The notes: generated by a model not told the origin, from the sequence alone. A stretch of DNA of 64,000 nucleotides from CAYGVT01 sp964353355 (GCA_964353355.1 CAYGVT010000131.1:62001-126000), one strand, 5' to 3'; counted from the stretch's first letter, positions 39,891 to 48,914 are shown. Translations and numbers: made by a program.

Positions 39891-41693
39891 TTGGAGCTTG
39901 CCGACTTCGTCGCGCTCGCAGCTGTGTTCGCCTTCGCCTTCATAGGCGGGCACATCGCCCAGTGGATGCGCCAGCCCGTCATGGTCGGCTACATCGTCGC
40001 GGGCGTGGGCCTGGGTACCTTCGCGGCCGCGTGGGGACCCCTCGGGGACGCCCTCTTCGTGGACCTCGACGCCCGCCAGGTCTCGAGGGCCGTGCAGGCC
40101 GTGTTCGACCTCGGCATCGCCTTCCTCATGTTCTTCACGGGGATGGAGATCTCCATCCACCGCCTCTCGAGGGCGGGGAGGGCCGCGGCCATACTGGCCC
40201 TCGCGGACACCGGATTCGGGTTCCTCATCGGTGGCCTGGTCGGCACCCTCTTCGGCTGGAGCTGGACGGACATCTTCTTCCTGGGCAGCATCATCGTGAT
40301 GAGCTCGCTCTCCGTCGCGGCCAAATCGCTCATCGAGCTTCGGCGGCTCGACAACCGCGAGACCGAGTTCCTGCTCTCGGCCATGGTCGTCGAGGCGTTC
40401 ATCTCGATGGTCCTGCTGACGCTCTCGACCTCGCTCATCGTGGTGGGGGGCGGGGCCGGGCCCAGCCGCGACATGGCCGAGGTGGGGCTCGCCGTCGCGC
40501 TCGTCTACGTGACGCTCATCGCCGTCGCCGTGCTCCTCGTCCCCCGCCTCGCGAGGCGCATCTCCTCGATACGGCACGAGGAGGTCTTCATCCTCCTCGC
40601 GCTCACGATGGTGTTCTCCGCGGCCGCGCTGTCGTGGGCGTTCGGGCTGCCGTTCATGATCGGCGCCTTCTTCATGGGGGTGGCGTTCTCCGAGACCGCG
40701 CTCACCGACCGCCTGCGCGTCCGGCTCGTGTCCCTCAAGGACGCCTTCACGGCCGCGTTCTTCGTCGGCTTCGGCATTCTCGTCAACCTCGCCCTGCTGG
40801 TCGAGGGCGAGGTCCTCTTGATGATGGTCGTCGCAATCCCGCTCATCATCCTCATCGAGGTCGTGCTTACGTCCACCGTGAGCTTCCTCATAGGCCTGGG
40901 CAGGCGCGAGGCGGTCAACCTCGGGACGGCATTCCTCGGCAGGGCCGAGGACGCAGTTCTGTTCGCCTCCGTCGGCGGGCGCCTCAAGGACGAGACAGGG
41001 AGGGGCGCGCTGCCGCACGGCTCGAGCCTCTACCCCTTCGCGGGCGGCCTGTGCCTCGTCATGAGCGTGCTCACGCCCAAGCTCATGAAGGTCTCCGTGC
41101 CCATCGCCGACGCGCTCGGGACCGTCGTGCCCAGATGGCTTAGGTTCGGTGCCACGCTCGTCCAGCGCACACTGTCCATCGAGCTTGCGCCCGAGGACCC
41201 CGCCCGGCCGAGGCGGTCGTTGCCGTTCATGGCGACGACGCTCGGCTTCCTGGCCTGCGTCCTGGCCCTCATCTGGACGTTCAGGGGCGGTGACACCATC
41301 CAACGGGCGGTGCTCGTATGCGTCGCCTTCGCGGTCTGGGCGGCGCACGCGCTCGCCATGCGCTCGAGCCTCCGGCGGCTCGCGTCGTCGCTGGACCTGA
41401 CGGGCCTCAACGTCCTGACCCGCGACAGGGTTATGCTCACGGACTACGTCTCCCGCTCGCTGTCGACGCTGCTGCTCATCCCCTTGCTGGTCGCGACGGC
41501 CTTCCCGTTCGGCGCCTGGACGGTGCTGGTGGCGCCCGCCGCGGTCGTGCCGGTCGTGCTCGGCCTCTCAAGCTCCGTCTACAGGAGGGCGGTCGAGCCG
41601 CCGCGCGGGATGTCGGGACAGGACATGCTGGACGCTGAGGCGAAGGCCGACGGCAAACATCTCCGGCACGGACGTGGGGGTGGGCAGGCGTGA
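39891..41693 (+). CDS. khtU: CPA2 cation/proton antiporter (KhtU/Kef-type), copy 1
   Basis: 600 residues. About 12 membrane helices form the Na+/H+ exchanger domain (1-400): WMRQPVMVGYIVAG, FFTGMEISIHRLSRAGR, SLSVAAKSLIELRRLD, FMIGAFFMGVAFSET. A C-terminal part (about 430-590) carries extra hydrophobic segments instead of a TrkA-N domain, in line with regulation by the separate KhtT. TTG start with AGGGG 8 nt upstream. The stop overlaps the GTG of the second antiporter (GTGA), so they are translationally coupled. Confidence 0.85.
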   Translation: MELADFVALAAVFAFAFIGGHIAQWMRQPVMVGYIVAGVGLGTFAAAWGPLGDALFVDLDARQVSRAVQAVFDLGIAFLMFFTGMEISIHRLSRAGRAAAILALADTGFGFLIGGLVGTLFGWSWTDIFFLGSIIVMSSLSVAAKSLIELRRLDNRETEFLLSAMVVEAFISMVLLTLSTSLIVVGGGAGPSRDMAEVGLAVALVYVTLIAVAVLLVPRLARRISSIRHEEVFILLALTMVFSAAALSWAFGLPFMIGAFFMGVAFSETALTDRLRVRLVSLKDAFTAAFFVGFGILVNLALLVEGEVLLMMVVAIPLIILIEVVLTSTVSFLIGLGRREAVNLGTAFLGRAEDAVLFASVGGRLKDETGRGALPHGSSLYPFAGGLCLVMSVLTPKLMKVSVPIADALGTVVPRWLRFGATLVQRTLSIELAPEDPARPRRSLPFMATTLGFLACVLALIWTFRGGDTIQRAVLVCVAFAVWAAHALAMRSSLRRLASSLDLTGLNVLTRDRVMLTDYVSRSLSTLLLIPLLVATAFPFGAWTVLVAPAAVVPVVLGLSSSVYRRAVEPPRGMSGQDMLDAEAKADGKHLRHGRGGGQA

Positions 41694-43498
41694 CCGCCGC
41701 GTTCGAGCTGGACTTCATCGGGCTGGCCCTGCTCTTCGGGATGGCGTTCCTGGGCGCGTTCGTCGCGCACCGGATGCGCCAGTCCATGGTGGTAGGGTAC
41801 ATCCTCATGGGCATCGTCCTGGGGGTCCTGGCGGTGGTGCTGCCCGACCAGGTGGGGACCCACCTCTTCCTCGACACGGGCGAGCGCACCCTTCGCCCCG
41901 CAATCGAGCTGCTCTCCGACCTGGGGCTCGTGTTCCTGCTGTTCTTCATCGGCGTCGAGTTCTCGCTCGCCAAGATGCGCAGGGCCGGGAGGCCCTCGCT
42001 CGTCATCGCGCTCGCCCACTTCTCGATAAACATGTACGCGGGCGCGCTCATCGGCATGGCGTTCGGCTGGGACGCGAGGTCGACGTTCTTCCTCGCGGCC
42101 GTCATGACGATGTCGTCGCTGGGCGTCGCGGCCAAGTCGCTCATAGAGCTGCGGCGGCTCGACAGGGAGGAGACAGAGTACGTCGTGGGCTCGATGATCG
42201 TCGAGGACTTCCTGACGATGGCGCTGCTGGTGGTCGCGATGGGCACGGTCGCCGCGGGCTCCATCGGCAGCGAGGTGCCCGGGGAGCAGCTGCTCAGGAG
42301 CGTCGGGGGCGCGGCCATCGTCTACGCGGTGTTCATAGTGCTCGCCCTCATCGTCATCCCCCGCCTCGCGAGGACGGTGGAACGCGTGAGGTCGGACGAG
42401 GTGTTCGTGCTGCTCGCGCTCGCTGCCATCCTCGGCTCGGCCGCGCTCGCCTACTACTACGGGATGCCGTTCATGCTCGGCGCGTTCTTCATCGGCATGG
42501 CGTTCTCCGAGAGCCGCATCTCGGAGCGGCTGCAGCTTCGGCTGCTCTCCTTCAGGGACGCGTTCGTCGCGGTGTTCTTCGTGGGCTTCGGGCTGCGCGT
42601 CGACCTGGGGGCGGTGCCCCAGGCCATCGGCCCCATCGTCGCCTCGCTCGCGGTGGTCATCCTCGACGATGCCGTCATCCTCTCGGCCATCGTGTACCTC
42701 ATGGGGTTCAACGCGAGGTCGAGCACCTCGCTGGGGGCCTCGCTCCTCGGCAGGAGCGACGATTCGATCCTCTTCGCCTCGGTCGGGGGCGCCCTCACGA
42801 AGGCGGACGGCACCAGGTTGCTACCGCGCGCCGAGCAGCTCTACCCGTTCGCGGGCGGGATAGCGCTCGTCACCAACTTCGTCTGCCCCTGGGCCATCAG
42901 GAAGAGCGCCGGGCTGGCGGGATGGCTGGGCACCGCCCTCCCCGCGCCAGTACGTTTCGCGGGCGTCGCCATTGGCCGGTCCATGCACCCGCTGCTGCTG
43001 CACCACGCGCTCCCCGGCGAGCCTCGCAGCTGGTCGCTGCTCGCCCTCCCCGTCGCCTATGCGGCGAGCGTCGCCACCGCGGCCGTGCTCACGGTGTCTG
43101 GCCGTCCCGAGGAGGCCCTCGCCGCGTGCGTCGTGGCGGGGGCCCTGCTCGCCGTGCAGCACTGGCCCCTCTCGCGCGAGCTCGGGAGGCATGTGGTGTC
43201 GTCCGAGCTCGCCGAGGACGGTCGCCAGGTGGTCGGCCACCGGGCGGTGACGGCGTTCGTCGGCCGCGGCGTGACTTTGCTGCTCCTCGTCCCCGCGGCG
43301 GCCGTGGCCGCGTGGACCTTCGCATGGTGGCTGTCCCCGCTCGCCGTCCTGGCCATTCTGGCGGCCTTGCTTGCGGTCGCGACACGCGCGCGCGCTTCCG
43401 CCCTCGACGTTGGGCGCCGCGAGGGCGCGGGGGAGGCCGTGGAGAGGAGCCTGGAACGCCAGAGGCGCAAGATGACGCGGAGGTACAAGGGCCGGTGA
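41690..43498 (+). CDS. CPA2 cation/proton antiporter (KhtU/Kef-type), copy 2
   Basis: 602 residues, a clear paralog of the upstream gene at the same landmarks: HRMRQSMVVGYILMG, FFIGVEFSLAKMRRAGR, SLGVAAKSLIELRRLD, FMLGAFFIGMAFSES, GRSDDSILFASVGGAL. The same extra C-terminal membrane segments are present, and the tail ends with a basic cluster (RQRRKMTRRYKGR). The GTG start overlaps the previous stop by 4 nt. The tandem pair could form a heterodimer, since CPA2 exchangers are dimeric; this is an inference. Confidence 0.83.
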   Translation: MTAAFELDFIGLALLFGMAFLGAFVAHRMRQSMVVGYILMGIVLGVLAVVLPDQVGTHLFLDTGERTLRPAIELLSDLGLVFLLFFIGVEFSLAKMRRAGRPSLVIALAHFSINMYAGALIGMAFGWDARSTFFLAAVMTMSSLGVAAKSLIELRRLDREETEYVVGSMIVEDFLTMALLVVAMGTVAAGSIGSEVPGEQLLRSVGGAAIVYAVFIVLALIVIPRLARTVERVRSDEVFVLLALAAILGSAALAYYYGMPFMLGAFFIGMAFSESRISERLQLRLLSFRDAFVAVFFVGFGLRVDLGAVPQAIGPIVASLAVVILDDAVILSAIVYLMGFNARSSTSLGASLLGRSDDSILFASVGGALTKADGTRLLPRAEQLYPFAGGIALVTNFVCPWAIRKSAGLAGWLGTALPAPVRFAGVAIGRSMHPLLLHHALPGEPRSWSLLALPVAYAASVATAAVLTVSGRPEEALAACVVAGALLAVQHWPLSRELGRHVVSSELAEDGRQVVGHRAVTAFVGRGVTLLLLVPAAAVAAWTFAWWLSPLAVLAILAALLAVATRARASALDVGRREGAGEAVERSLERQRRKMTRRYKGR

Positions 43499-43532
43499 GG
43501 GTGAGCTTGGTGCTGGCGATGGGCCATCTGGC

Positions 43533-43889
43533 CTATCGGCCGTCGCCTTGCCCCTCGGGCCCCCCGCCCTCTGACGCTGGACCATCCTCGCCCCCCTCGA
43601 CATCGGGCTGCCCCTCGCCATCGGTGGACCGGGCGCTGCGCCACCTCCTGCGGGGGCGGCCGTCCTTGAACTCGTACCACTGGGGGGCGTCCCACTTGGG
43701 CTCGAAGATGGGCCTGACCTCCCGGGCCACCTCGTCGTGCTCAGGCGCCTCGCCCGTGTAGGTGCTGCACAGCTCGCGCATCTCGCGGTCCTCGGCCACC
43801 GCGGACCTGTCGGCACCGCACCTGCGGCAGTGCCTGTCGCCCTGCTCGAACATCGTCCCGCAGGCCGAGCACACCTGAACCGTCGTCAC
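43533..43889 (-). CDS. Zinc-ribbon protein
   Basis: 118 residues from GTG 43889. The N-terminal zinc ribbon CSACGTMFEQGDRHCRRCG has four cysteines in two knuckles. An acidic middle, a WDAPQWYEF segment and an Arg-rich stretch follow, then a low-complexity Gly/Glu/Asp tail. The GTG was chosen because AGGTG lies 5 nt upstream and the TATA box at 43922-43926 excludes the longer frame that begins at 43967. Function unknown. Confidence 0.6.
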   Translation of the reverse strand: MTTVQVCSACGTMFEQGDRHCRRCGADRSAVAEDREMRELCSTYTGEAPEHDEVAREVRPIFEPKWDAPQWYEFKDGRPRRRWRSARSTDGEGQPDVEGGEDGPASEGGGPEGQGDGR

Positions 43890-43919
43890 CGGGGCACCTG
43901 TCGCTACTTGCGCGCCGGG

Positions 43920-43928
43920 GGTATATCC
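43920..43928 (-). promoter_or_regulatory. TATA box of the zinc-ribbon gene
   Basis: Minus strand GGATATACC, about 35 nt before GTG 43889. It is 50 bp from the rightward ferredoxin TATA box, so the two divergent promoters are close. Confidence 0.45.
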
Positions 43929-43973
43929 ACCTTTCGAGACGAGGTCTGTCCAGATGCGGAAAACCACGGGGAC

Positions 43974-43988
43974 AAGTATTTAATACTC
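43974..43988 (+). promoter_or_regulatory. TATA box of the ferredoxin gene
   Basis: AAGTATTTAATACTC, a strong TATA box that is also nearly palindromic (AGTATT/AATACT). Predicted start near 44007, 19 nt before the ATG. Confidence 0.6.
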
Positions 43989-44025
43989 GAATGTATTCCC
44001 CCGCCCTGGAAAGGATGGTGCAACG

Positions 44026-44196
44026 ATGGCGACCATCATCAACGAGGACGACTGCACGGCGTGCGGCGCGTGTGCTGAGGTATGCCCCGTAGGGGCAATC
44101 ACGGTAGAGGACGTCGCCCACGTCGACCCCGACGAGTGCGTCGAGTGCGGCGCATGCGTCGACGAGTGCCCGAACGGTGCAATCTCGCTTCCCTAG
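44026..44196 (+). CDS. 2[4Fe-4S] ferredoxin
   Basis: 56 residues: MATIINEDDCTACGACAEVC with CP, then ECVECGACVDECP, two complete CxxCxxCxxxCP motifs, each binding one [4Fe-4S] cluster. It is the standard small clostridial/archaeal ferredoxin, a low-potential electron carrier. The gene has its own strong promoter, as expected for an abundant protein. It is followed 62 nt later by the RAM-domain gene. Confidence 0.93.
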   Translation: MATIINEDDCTACGACAEVCPVGAITVEDVAHVDPDECVECGACVDECPNGAISLP

Positions 44197-44258
44197 GGCC
44201 AGGGTCGCCGCGCTGGCGGCCTTCGTTGTCGTTCCCATCCGGACCGCGGAGGGGTTAC

Positions 44259-44492
44259 ATGGAGACCGTCTATGTGCTCGTGAAGACACAGCCAGGGTTG
44301 GTCGAACCCATCATGCACGAGGTCGCCTCCAACGCGGCGGTCACCGAGGCGGTCGCGGTCACGGGGTCGTACGACATCATCGCCAAGGTGGAGAAGGAGT
44401 TCGTCACCGAGGCGCTGAGCGTCGTGGTCAAGGAGATCCGCCAGATAGAGGGCGTGGTCTCCACCGAGACCCTGGTCGCCCTCAAGATGTGA
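44259..44492 (+). CDS. Stand-alone RAM domain (Lrp/AsnC ligand-binding) protein
   Basis: 77 residues, METVYVLVKTQPGLVEPIMHE, then VTGSYDIIAKVE and IEGVVSTETLVALKM, the beta-alpha-beta fold of the Lrp/AsnC effector domain without a DNA-binding helix-turn-helix. Stand-alone RAM proteins assemble as octamers and bind amino acids or partner regulators; the ligand is unknown. GGAGGGG stands just before the ATG. It is likely cotranscribed with the ferredoxin. Confidence 0.85.
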   Translation: METVYVLVKTQPGLVEPIMHEVASNAAVTEAVAVTGSYDIIAKVEKEFVTEALSVVVKEIRQIEGVVSTETLVALKM

Positions 44493-44534
44493 GACAGGCG
44501 GCCCGGGTGCCGTCCAGCTCGCTTGGCGGACAGC

Positions 44535-44546
44535 AACCTATTTATC
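44535..44546 (+). promoter_or_regulatory. TATA box of the alba gene
   Basis: AACCTATTTATCC predicts a start near 44567, about 20 nt before the ATG at 44588. Confidence 0.5.
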
Positions 44547-44564
44547 CGTCCAGCCTGTTTTTCC

Positions 44565-44579
44565 CCCCCACTGCGGGGG
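44565..44579 (+). promoter_or_regulatory. Hairpin covering the alba ribosome binding site
   Basis: CCCCC-ACTGC-GGGGG. The G-run, 8 nt before the ATG, is the only plausible ribosome binding site and would be buried in the stem if transcription starts upstream of it. Confidence 0.35.
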
Positions 44580-44587
44580 ATCGTCAA

Positions 44588-44950
44588 ATGGTGGATGACA
44601 ACTTCGTGTTCATCGGGAAGAAGCCGCTCATGAGCTACGTCCTGGCGGCCCTGCGGCAGATCAACGAGGGGGACAAGACCGTCATCATCAAGGCGCGTGG
44701 AAAGGCCATCGCCCGCGCCGTCGACGTGGCGGAGATCGTCCGCAACCAGTTCATCCCCAGCGCGACCGTCGACGACATCGTCATCAAGACCGAGCTGCTC
44801 AGGTCCGAGGACGGCAGGGAGTCCAGGGTCAGCTCCATCGAGATATTCATGACGCGTGGCGAGGGGCCGATGGCGCCCATCCCTCCGCCCAGGAGGGCGC
44901 GGGAAGCGCCCCCCGCCCCCGAGAACGAGAAGGAGTGGGAGGACAGCTGA
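44588..44950 (+). CDS. alba: Alba chromatin protein
   Basis: 120 residues. FVFIGKKPLMSYVLAALRQI and VIIKARGKAIARAVDVAEIVRNQF are the classic Alba DNA-binding segments, the lysines of GKKP being the acetylation/regulation site in other species. Alba dimers coat DNA and RNA. The C-terminal 30 residues (APIPPPRRAREAPPAPENEK) are a Pro/Arg/Glu extension longer than in typical Alba (about 90 residues). The AMMECR1 gene starts 1 nt after its stop. Confidence 0.92.
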   Translation: MVDDNFVFIGKKPLMSYVLAALRQINEGDKTVIIKARGKAIARAVDVAEIVRNQFIPSATVDDIVIKTELLRSEDGRESRVSSIEIFMTRGEGPMAPIPPPRRAREAPPAPENEKEWEDS

Positions 44951-44951
44951 G

Positions 44952-45569
44952 GTGTTCGCGGACGAGGATGGCGTTCGGGCGGTCCGCATCGCGCGTGCAA
45001 TCGTGGACGCGCACGTTCACGGCAGGAGCCCGCCGGAATCGGATTTCCCCGCGAGCTTCGACGACCGCGGGGGGGTCTTCACCACGCTCACGACCTACCC
45101 GAAGCACGAGCTTCGGGGCTGCATCGGCATCCCCGAGCCGGTGATGCCGCTAAAGGAGGCCCTGGTCCAGAGCGCGATGTCAGCGGCGACCGAGGACCCC
45201 AGGTTCCCGCCGGTGCGGCCCGGCGAGCTCGACTCCATCGTGGTCGAGGTCACGCTGCTCTCCAAGCCCGAGCCCGTCCCCGTCAAGCGGCCGGAGGAGC
45301 TGACCAAGGCCGTCAAGGTCGGGGTCCACGGGCTCATCGCCGTGCGCGGGCCCCACAGGGGGCTGCTGCTGCCCCAGGTGCCCGTCGAGCAGGGGTGGGA
45401 CTCGGAGGAGTTCCTCCGCCACACCTGCTGGAAGGCCGGCCTCTCGCCCGAGGCGTGGTGCGACCCCCAGACACGCTTCCTGTGGTTCACGGGCCAGGTG
45501 TTCTCGGAGGCCAGCCCGAGGGGGCCCGTCGCCCCGAAGCGGCTGGACGACAAGGCCTGCAAGGGCTAG
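44952..45569 (+). CDS. AMMECR1-domain protein
   Basis: 205 residues from GTG 44952. The family landmarks are GVFTTLTTYPKHELRGCIGIPEP near 36-58 (LRGCIG is the AMMECR1 signature), SAMSAATEDPRFPPV and LIAVRGPHRGLLLPQVPVEQGW. AMMECR1 proteins are conserved in archaea and eukaryotes; no activity is firmly established, although a role with the radical-SAM/MEMO gene cluster has been noted in archaea. GGGAGGA lies 8-9 nt upstream, inside the end of alba, so the two are coupled. Confidence 0.87.
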   Translation: MFADEDGVRAVRIARAIVDAHVHGRSPPESDFPASFDDRGGVFTTLTTYPKHELRGCIGIPEPVMPLKEALVQSAMSAATEDPRFPPVRPGELDSIVVEVTLLSKPEPVPVKRPEELTKAVKVGVHGLIAVRGPHRGLLLPQVPVEQGWDSEEFLRHTCWKAGLSPEAWCDPQTRFLWFTGQVFSEASPRGPVAPKRLDDKACKG

Positions 45570-45635
45570 ACGGACCGACTGGGCATCCCATGTCCCATCG
45601 GCGCGTGCGACGCCGGGGGTCGCCCGGGCACCCGT

Positions 45636-46886
45636 TCACGCACGCAGCATCATCATCGCGAAGACCTTGGCCTCGTCGACGATGTTCTGGATGACCGCGT
45701 ACTCGTTCGCGGAGTGCGCCGACTCGTCGAACTTGGACCACACGGCCGCGTCGAACCCCTTCTTGCGGAAGTACGCCGCGCACGTCCCGCCGCCGATGCC
45801 GAAGACCTTGGGCTCCACGTTGAGCACGTGGCGTATCTGCTCGGACAGCAACGAGACCACGCGGCTCTCGGGGTCCGACCGCGGGGCCGCCCGCTCCTGC
45901 TGGACGACGCTCAGGTGGATCGTCACGCCGTACCTGTCCCCCACCTGCTTCATGGTCCTGCGCACGGTGTCGAGCACCTCGTCCACGGACCGCTCGGGGA
46001 GCACGCGGCAGTCCATGAAGAAGATGTCCTCGCCGGGGATGGTGTTGATGTTGGCGACGTTCGCGACCTTCATCGTCAGCTCGAACGTCGAGTAGGGCGG
46101 GTCGAACAGCTCGTCCGTCTCCGTGAACGCGCCCTTGAGCTCCTTGTTGACGCGGTAGGCGAGCTCGATGCCCGCCTCGCAGGCGTTCTTGGCGCGGTGG
46201 GGCATCGAGGCGTGCCCCTGCTTGCCCACGACCTTGAACTTGAGCCAGAGGATGCTCTTCTCGGCTATCTCGATAAGGTCGCCCTTGGACAGGCCGGCGT
46301 CGGGGACCATGATCAAATCGCCCTTGCGGAAGATGCCCTTGTCGAGCAGGAACTGGATGCCGTACTTGGAGCCCATCTCCTCGTCGGCGACCAGCGCGCA
46401 GCCCACGTTGATGGACTGGCGCACGCCGGCCTCCGCGAGGGCCTTGACCGCGTAGATGCTGGCGATGAGGGGCTGGCCGTTGTCCTCGACGCCGCGGCCG
46501 ACGACGCGGTCGTCCTTGATGACGGGCTTCCACGGGTCCGATTCCCAGAGCGTGAGGTCGCCCTCCGGCACCACGTCGGTGTGCGCCACGAACCACAGCG
46601 TCGGGCCGTCACGGTGCTGGCCGTGCCTGATGGCCACCAAGTTGGGCCTCGGGACCTGCGGGTACTCCTCGTCGACGGCGTCGTAGCGGACGAACTCGTC
46701 GAACCCGAAGCTCTTCATGTGCTCCTGGAGCCACTCCAGCTTCCTGAGCTCGCCCTGCCCCCCGTTGGCCGGGGTGACCGCCGGGATGCTGCACATGTCC
46801 ACGAGGGCCATGACCATGGCACGGCGCAGGGCGTCCACGTTCTCCAGCACCGCGTCCCTCTTCGGATCGTCCGCCATGACCTCCAT
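45636..46886 (-). CDS. M20-family metallopeptidase (DapE/ArgE-like)
   Basis: 416 residues. Metal ligands are in order: FVAHTDVVPEGD (His), GRGVEDNGQP (Asp), VADEEMGSK (catalytic Glu pair), PDAGLS and, near the end, ESAHSANEY (His). The dimerisation domain occupies about 195-310. Members remove acyl groups or cleave dipeptides; which substrate cannot be decided. The start at ATG 46886 has GGGGG 8 nt upstream and lies 2 nt after the thiL stop, so thiL and this gene form an operon. Confidence 0.88.
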   Translation of the reverse strand: MEVMADDPKRDAVLENVDALRRAMVMALVDMCSIPAVTPANGGQGELRKLEWLQEHMKSFGFDEFVRYDAVDEEYPQVPRPNLVAIRHGQHRDGPTLWFVAHTDVVPEGDLTLWESDPWKPVIKDDRVVGRGVEDNGQPLIASIYAVKALAEAGVRQSINVGCALVADEEMGSKYGIQFLLDKGIFRKGDLIMVPDAGLSKGDLIEIAEKSILWLKFKVVGKQGHASMPHRAKNACEAGIELAYRVNKELKGAFTETDELFDPPYSTFELTMKVANVANINTIPGEDIFFMDCRVLPERSVDEVLDTVRRTMKQVGDRYGVTIHLSVVQQERAAPRSDPESRVVSLLSEQIRHVLNVEPKVFGIGGGTCAAYFRKKGFDAAVWSKFDESAHSANEYAVIQNIVDEAKVFAMMMLRA

Positions 46887-46888
46887 CG

Positions 46889-47890
46889 TCAGAACCCCCG
46901 GAAATGGTCGAAGCCCGCCGGCCTGATTGGGACCCGAGCGCGCTGCCGGCACAAAAGTATTTCGCGTGGACGGGTGACCGTGCCAATGACGGCGCACCGC
47001 GCATCGCGCCGGTCGGCGCGCACCGCCTCCAGGACGCCGTCCGCCCTGTCGGCCCTCACGGCCGCCAGGAGCTCGTACTCGCCCCCGAAGTGCAGTGCCA
47101 GGTCCAGCTCGGTGCGGCCCTGGCCCACCGCGCCCCGAAGGCCCCTGGCCATCGGCAGCGCGTCCCAGTCGACCGTCGCCCCCACGCCGCTTGCGTCGCA
47201 GAGCTGGTGGAGCGCGAGCGCCAGCCCGTCCGAGAGGTCTATGCACGCACGCGCATGGCCCGACCGCGCGAGGGCCAGGCCATCTCGGATGCGCGCCCGG
47301 ACGCCGTATACGTGGCGGAGCGCCCGCGCGTCAGGGGCCCCGCCCGCGGCGATGGACGCCATCAAACGCTGGTAGCCGACGGCGGGCCCCCCGACCGGCC
47401 CCGTCAGCACGAGCGCGTCACCGGGCCGCGCGCCCCTCCTGAACAGGCACCTACCCCTGGTCGCGGTGCCGAGGGCGGTCATGGCCAGCACGGGCTCGGT
47501 CGCGGACTTGGTGTCCCCCCCGAGCACGGACGTGCCGTGGCCGCGCGCCGCGCGGTCCATCGCGCGCGCGAGGGCCTGGAGCCACCCCCTCTCGGTTGCT
47601 GGCGGTAGGCCGAGCGCGCACAGCACCCCGATGGGCGTGCCCCCCATCGCGGCCACGTCGGAGAGGGCCGCCTCGACCGCGAACGCCCCCAGCAAGCCTG
47701 GCGTCACCCCGGGCAGCAGGTGGGACCGGCCGATGAGCACGTCCGTCGTGGCGAGCAGCAGCCGGCGCCCGCCCCCGAGGGGCAAGACGGCGCAGTCATC
47801 CCCGCCCCGGCCCAGGTCCGGCGTCCGCCCGAGCTGCGCGCGGGCGGCCTCGATGGCCCCCCGTTCCCCGATGTCGCGCAGACCTGGCAT
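46889..47890 (-). CDS. thiL: Thiamine-monophosphate kinase
   Basis: 333 residues. ThiL/PurM-like ATP-binding landmarks: GRGGDDCAVLPLG near 29, LSDVAAMGGTPIGVL near 78, LGGDTKSA near 124 and CIDLSDGLALALHQL near 215. ThiL makes thiamine diphosphate from the monophosphate with ATP. GGGAGG stands 6 nt before the ATG. It heads a two-gene operon with the M20 peptidase; no other thiamine genes are in the window. Confidence 0.9.
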   Translation of the reverse strand: MPGLRDIGERGAIEAARAQLGRTPDLGRGGDDCAVLPLGGGRRLLLATTDVLIGRSHLLPGVTPGLLGAFAVEAALSDVAAMGGTPIGVLCALGLPPATERGWLQALARAMDRAARGHGTSVLGGDTKSATEPVLAMTALGTATRGRCLFRRGARPGDALVLTGPVGGPAVGYQRLMASIAAGGAPDARALRHVYGVRARIRDGLALARSGHARACIDLSDGLALALHQLCDASGVGATVDWDALPMARGLRGAVGQGRTELDLALHFGGEYELLAAVRADRADGVLEAVRADRRDARCAVIGTVTRPREILLCRQRARVPIRPAGFDHFRGF

Positions 47891-48026
47891 CGTGGCCTCC
47901 CGGCCTGGCGATGGCGGCGAGGGGCTAAGAACGTTTGCCTCCGTGGCCAGATGCGTGGCAAGCTTCATCTAACCCCAGGGGCATCCCGCGCACGGTGAGC
48001 CCCTGATACCGGCCCACTGCAAAGTC

Positions 48027-48914
48027 GTGGGCAAGCTCGTGCTCGAGGCGCCCCTCACGAAAGAGGCCATCGAGCGCGCCGCCAAGGGGAAGCTCGCCTA
48101 CAAGCTCACCGACTTCTACGCCGTGACGGACGGCAAGGCCTGGGCGGTCGTGAGGGTCAGGAGGGCGCCGGGCGCGTCGCTGCTCGTCCCGGTGAGGTCC
48201 GTCAAGGTGATGGCGGCCCCGGAGGAGACGGCCTACGTCGAGGACCCGACGGTGGACACGACCAGCCCCTCGGCCATGGTCATGGCGGCCGAGAGGCTCG
48301 CGCCCAAGGCCCGGTGCGTCGTCGTGCAGGGGGAGTTCAACCATCTGAGCTTCGTTCTGCGCGACGCCTCCGAGGTGCGCGTGACCGCGCTCGACGTCGT
48401 GCCGCCCTACCCCAGCAAGGTCGCCGAGCTCGCGAGGCGGGCCCTGGCCACCACCGCGCTCCCGGTCATCCTGACGGAGGCCCAGGTGGGGCTTGCCGAC
48501 ATCGCCTCCTCGGTCGGACCGGAGAGGAGGCTCGTCATGCCCTGCCGGGCGTCCGGCCTCAAGCTCGACCGGCAGGTCGACTTCCTCGACGAGCAGCCCC
48601 CCATCGGGCGGGGCGAGCCCGTCACCCTCGTAGGATGCCAGCTGAGCGCCCGCATCTTCAAGGAGCGCTACGGCTTCGACCCCCCGGAGGCCGTCACCAT
48701 GTGCCCCGCGGAGCTCGCCTCCGTGGTCGGTACGGACGATTGGCTGCTCGTCAAGTGCTGCGGCGAGAAGGGGCCATTCACGTTCCACGGTCGCGTCGTC
48801 CACGTGCCATGGAGCGCGACGCGCGGCGACGTCGCGGCGGCCCTGCAGGTGATCGTCGAAAGGGACCACGCCGAGCGCGACTTCATCGGCCTCGACTACC
48901 TCTACGAGCCCTGA
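48027..48914 (+). CDS. Unrecognised cytosolic protein
   Basis: 295 residues from a GTG. No signal peptide or membrane helix. Regular alpha/beta pattern: strands such as AVVRVRRAPGASLLVPVRSVKVM and RCVVVQGEFNHLSFVL, then VTALDVVPPYPSKVAELARRAL, a conserved-looking MPCRASGL with one Cys, and two more cysteine spots (CQLSA; CPAEL; KCCGEKG). The cysteines near 199, 227 and 249-250 could bind metal. I do not recognise it. It stands alone between thiL (divergent) and arcC (convergent). Confidence 0.55.
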   Translation: MGKLVLEAPLTKEAIERAAKGKLAYKLTDFYAVTDGKAWAVVRVRRAPGASLLVPVRSVKVMAAPEETAYVEDPTVDTTSPSAMVMAAERLAPKARCVVVQGEFNHLSFVLRDASEVRVTALDVVPPYPSKVAELARRALATTALPVILTEAQVGLADIASSVGPERRLVMPCRASGLKLDRQVDFLDEQPPIGRGEPVTLVGCQLSARIFKERYGFDPPEAVTMCPAELASVVGTDDWLLVKCCGEKGPFTFHGRVVHVPWSATRGDVAAALQVIVERDHAERDFIGLDYLYEP

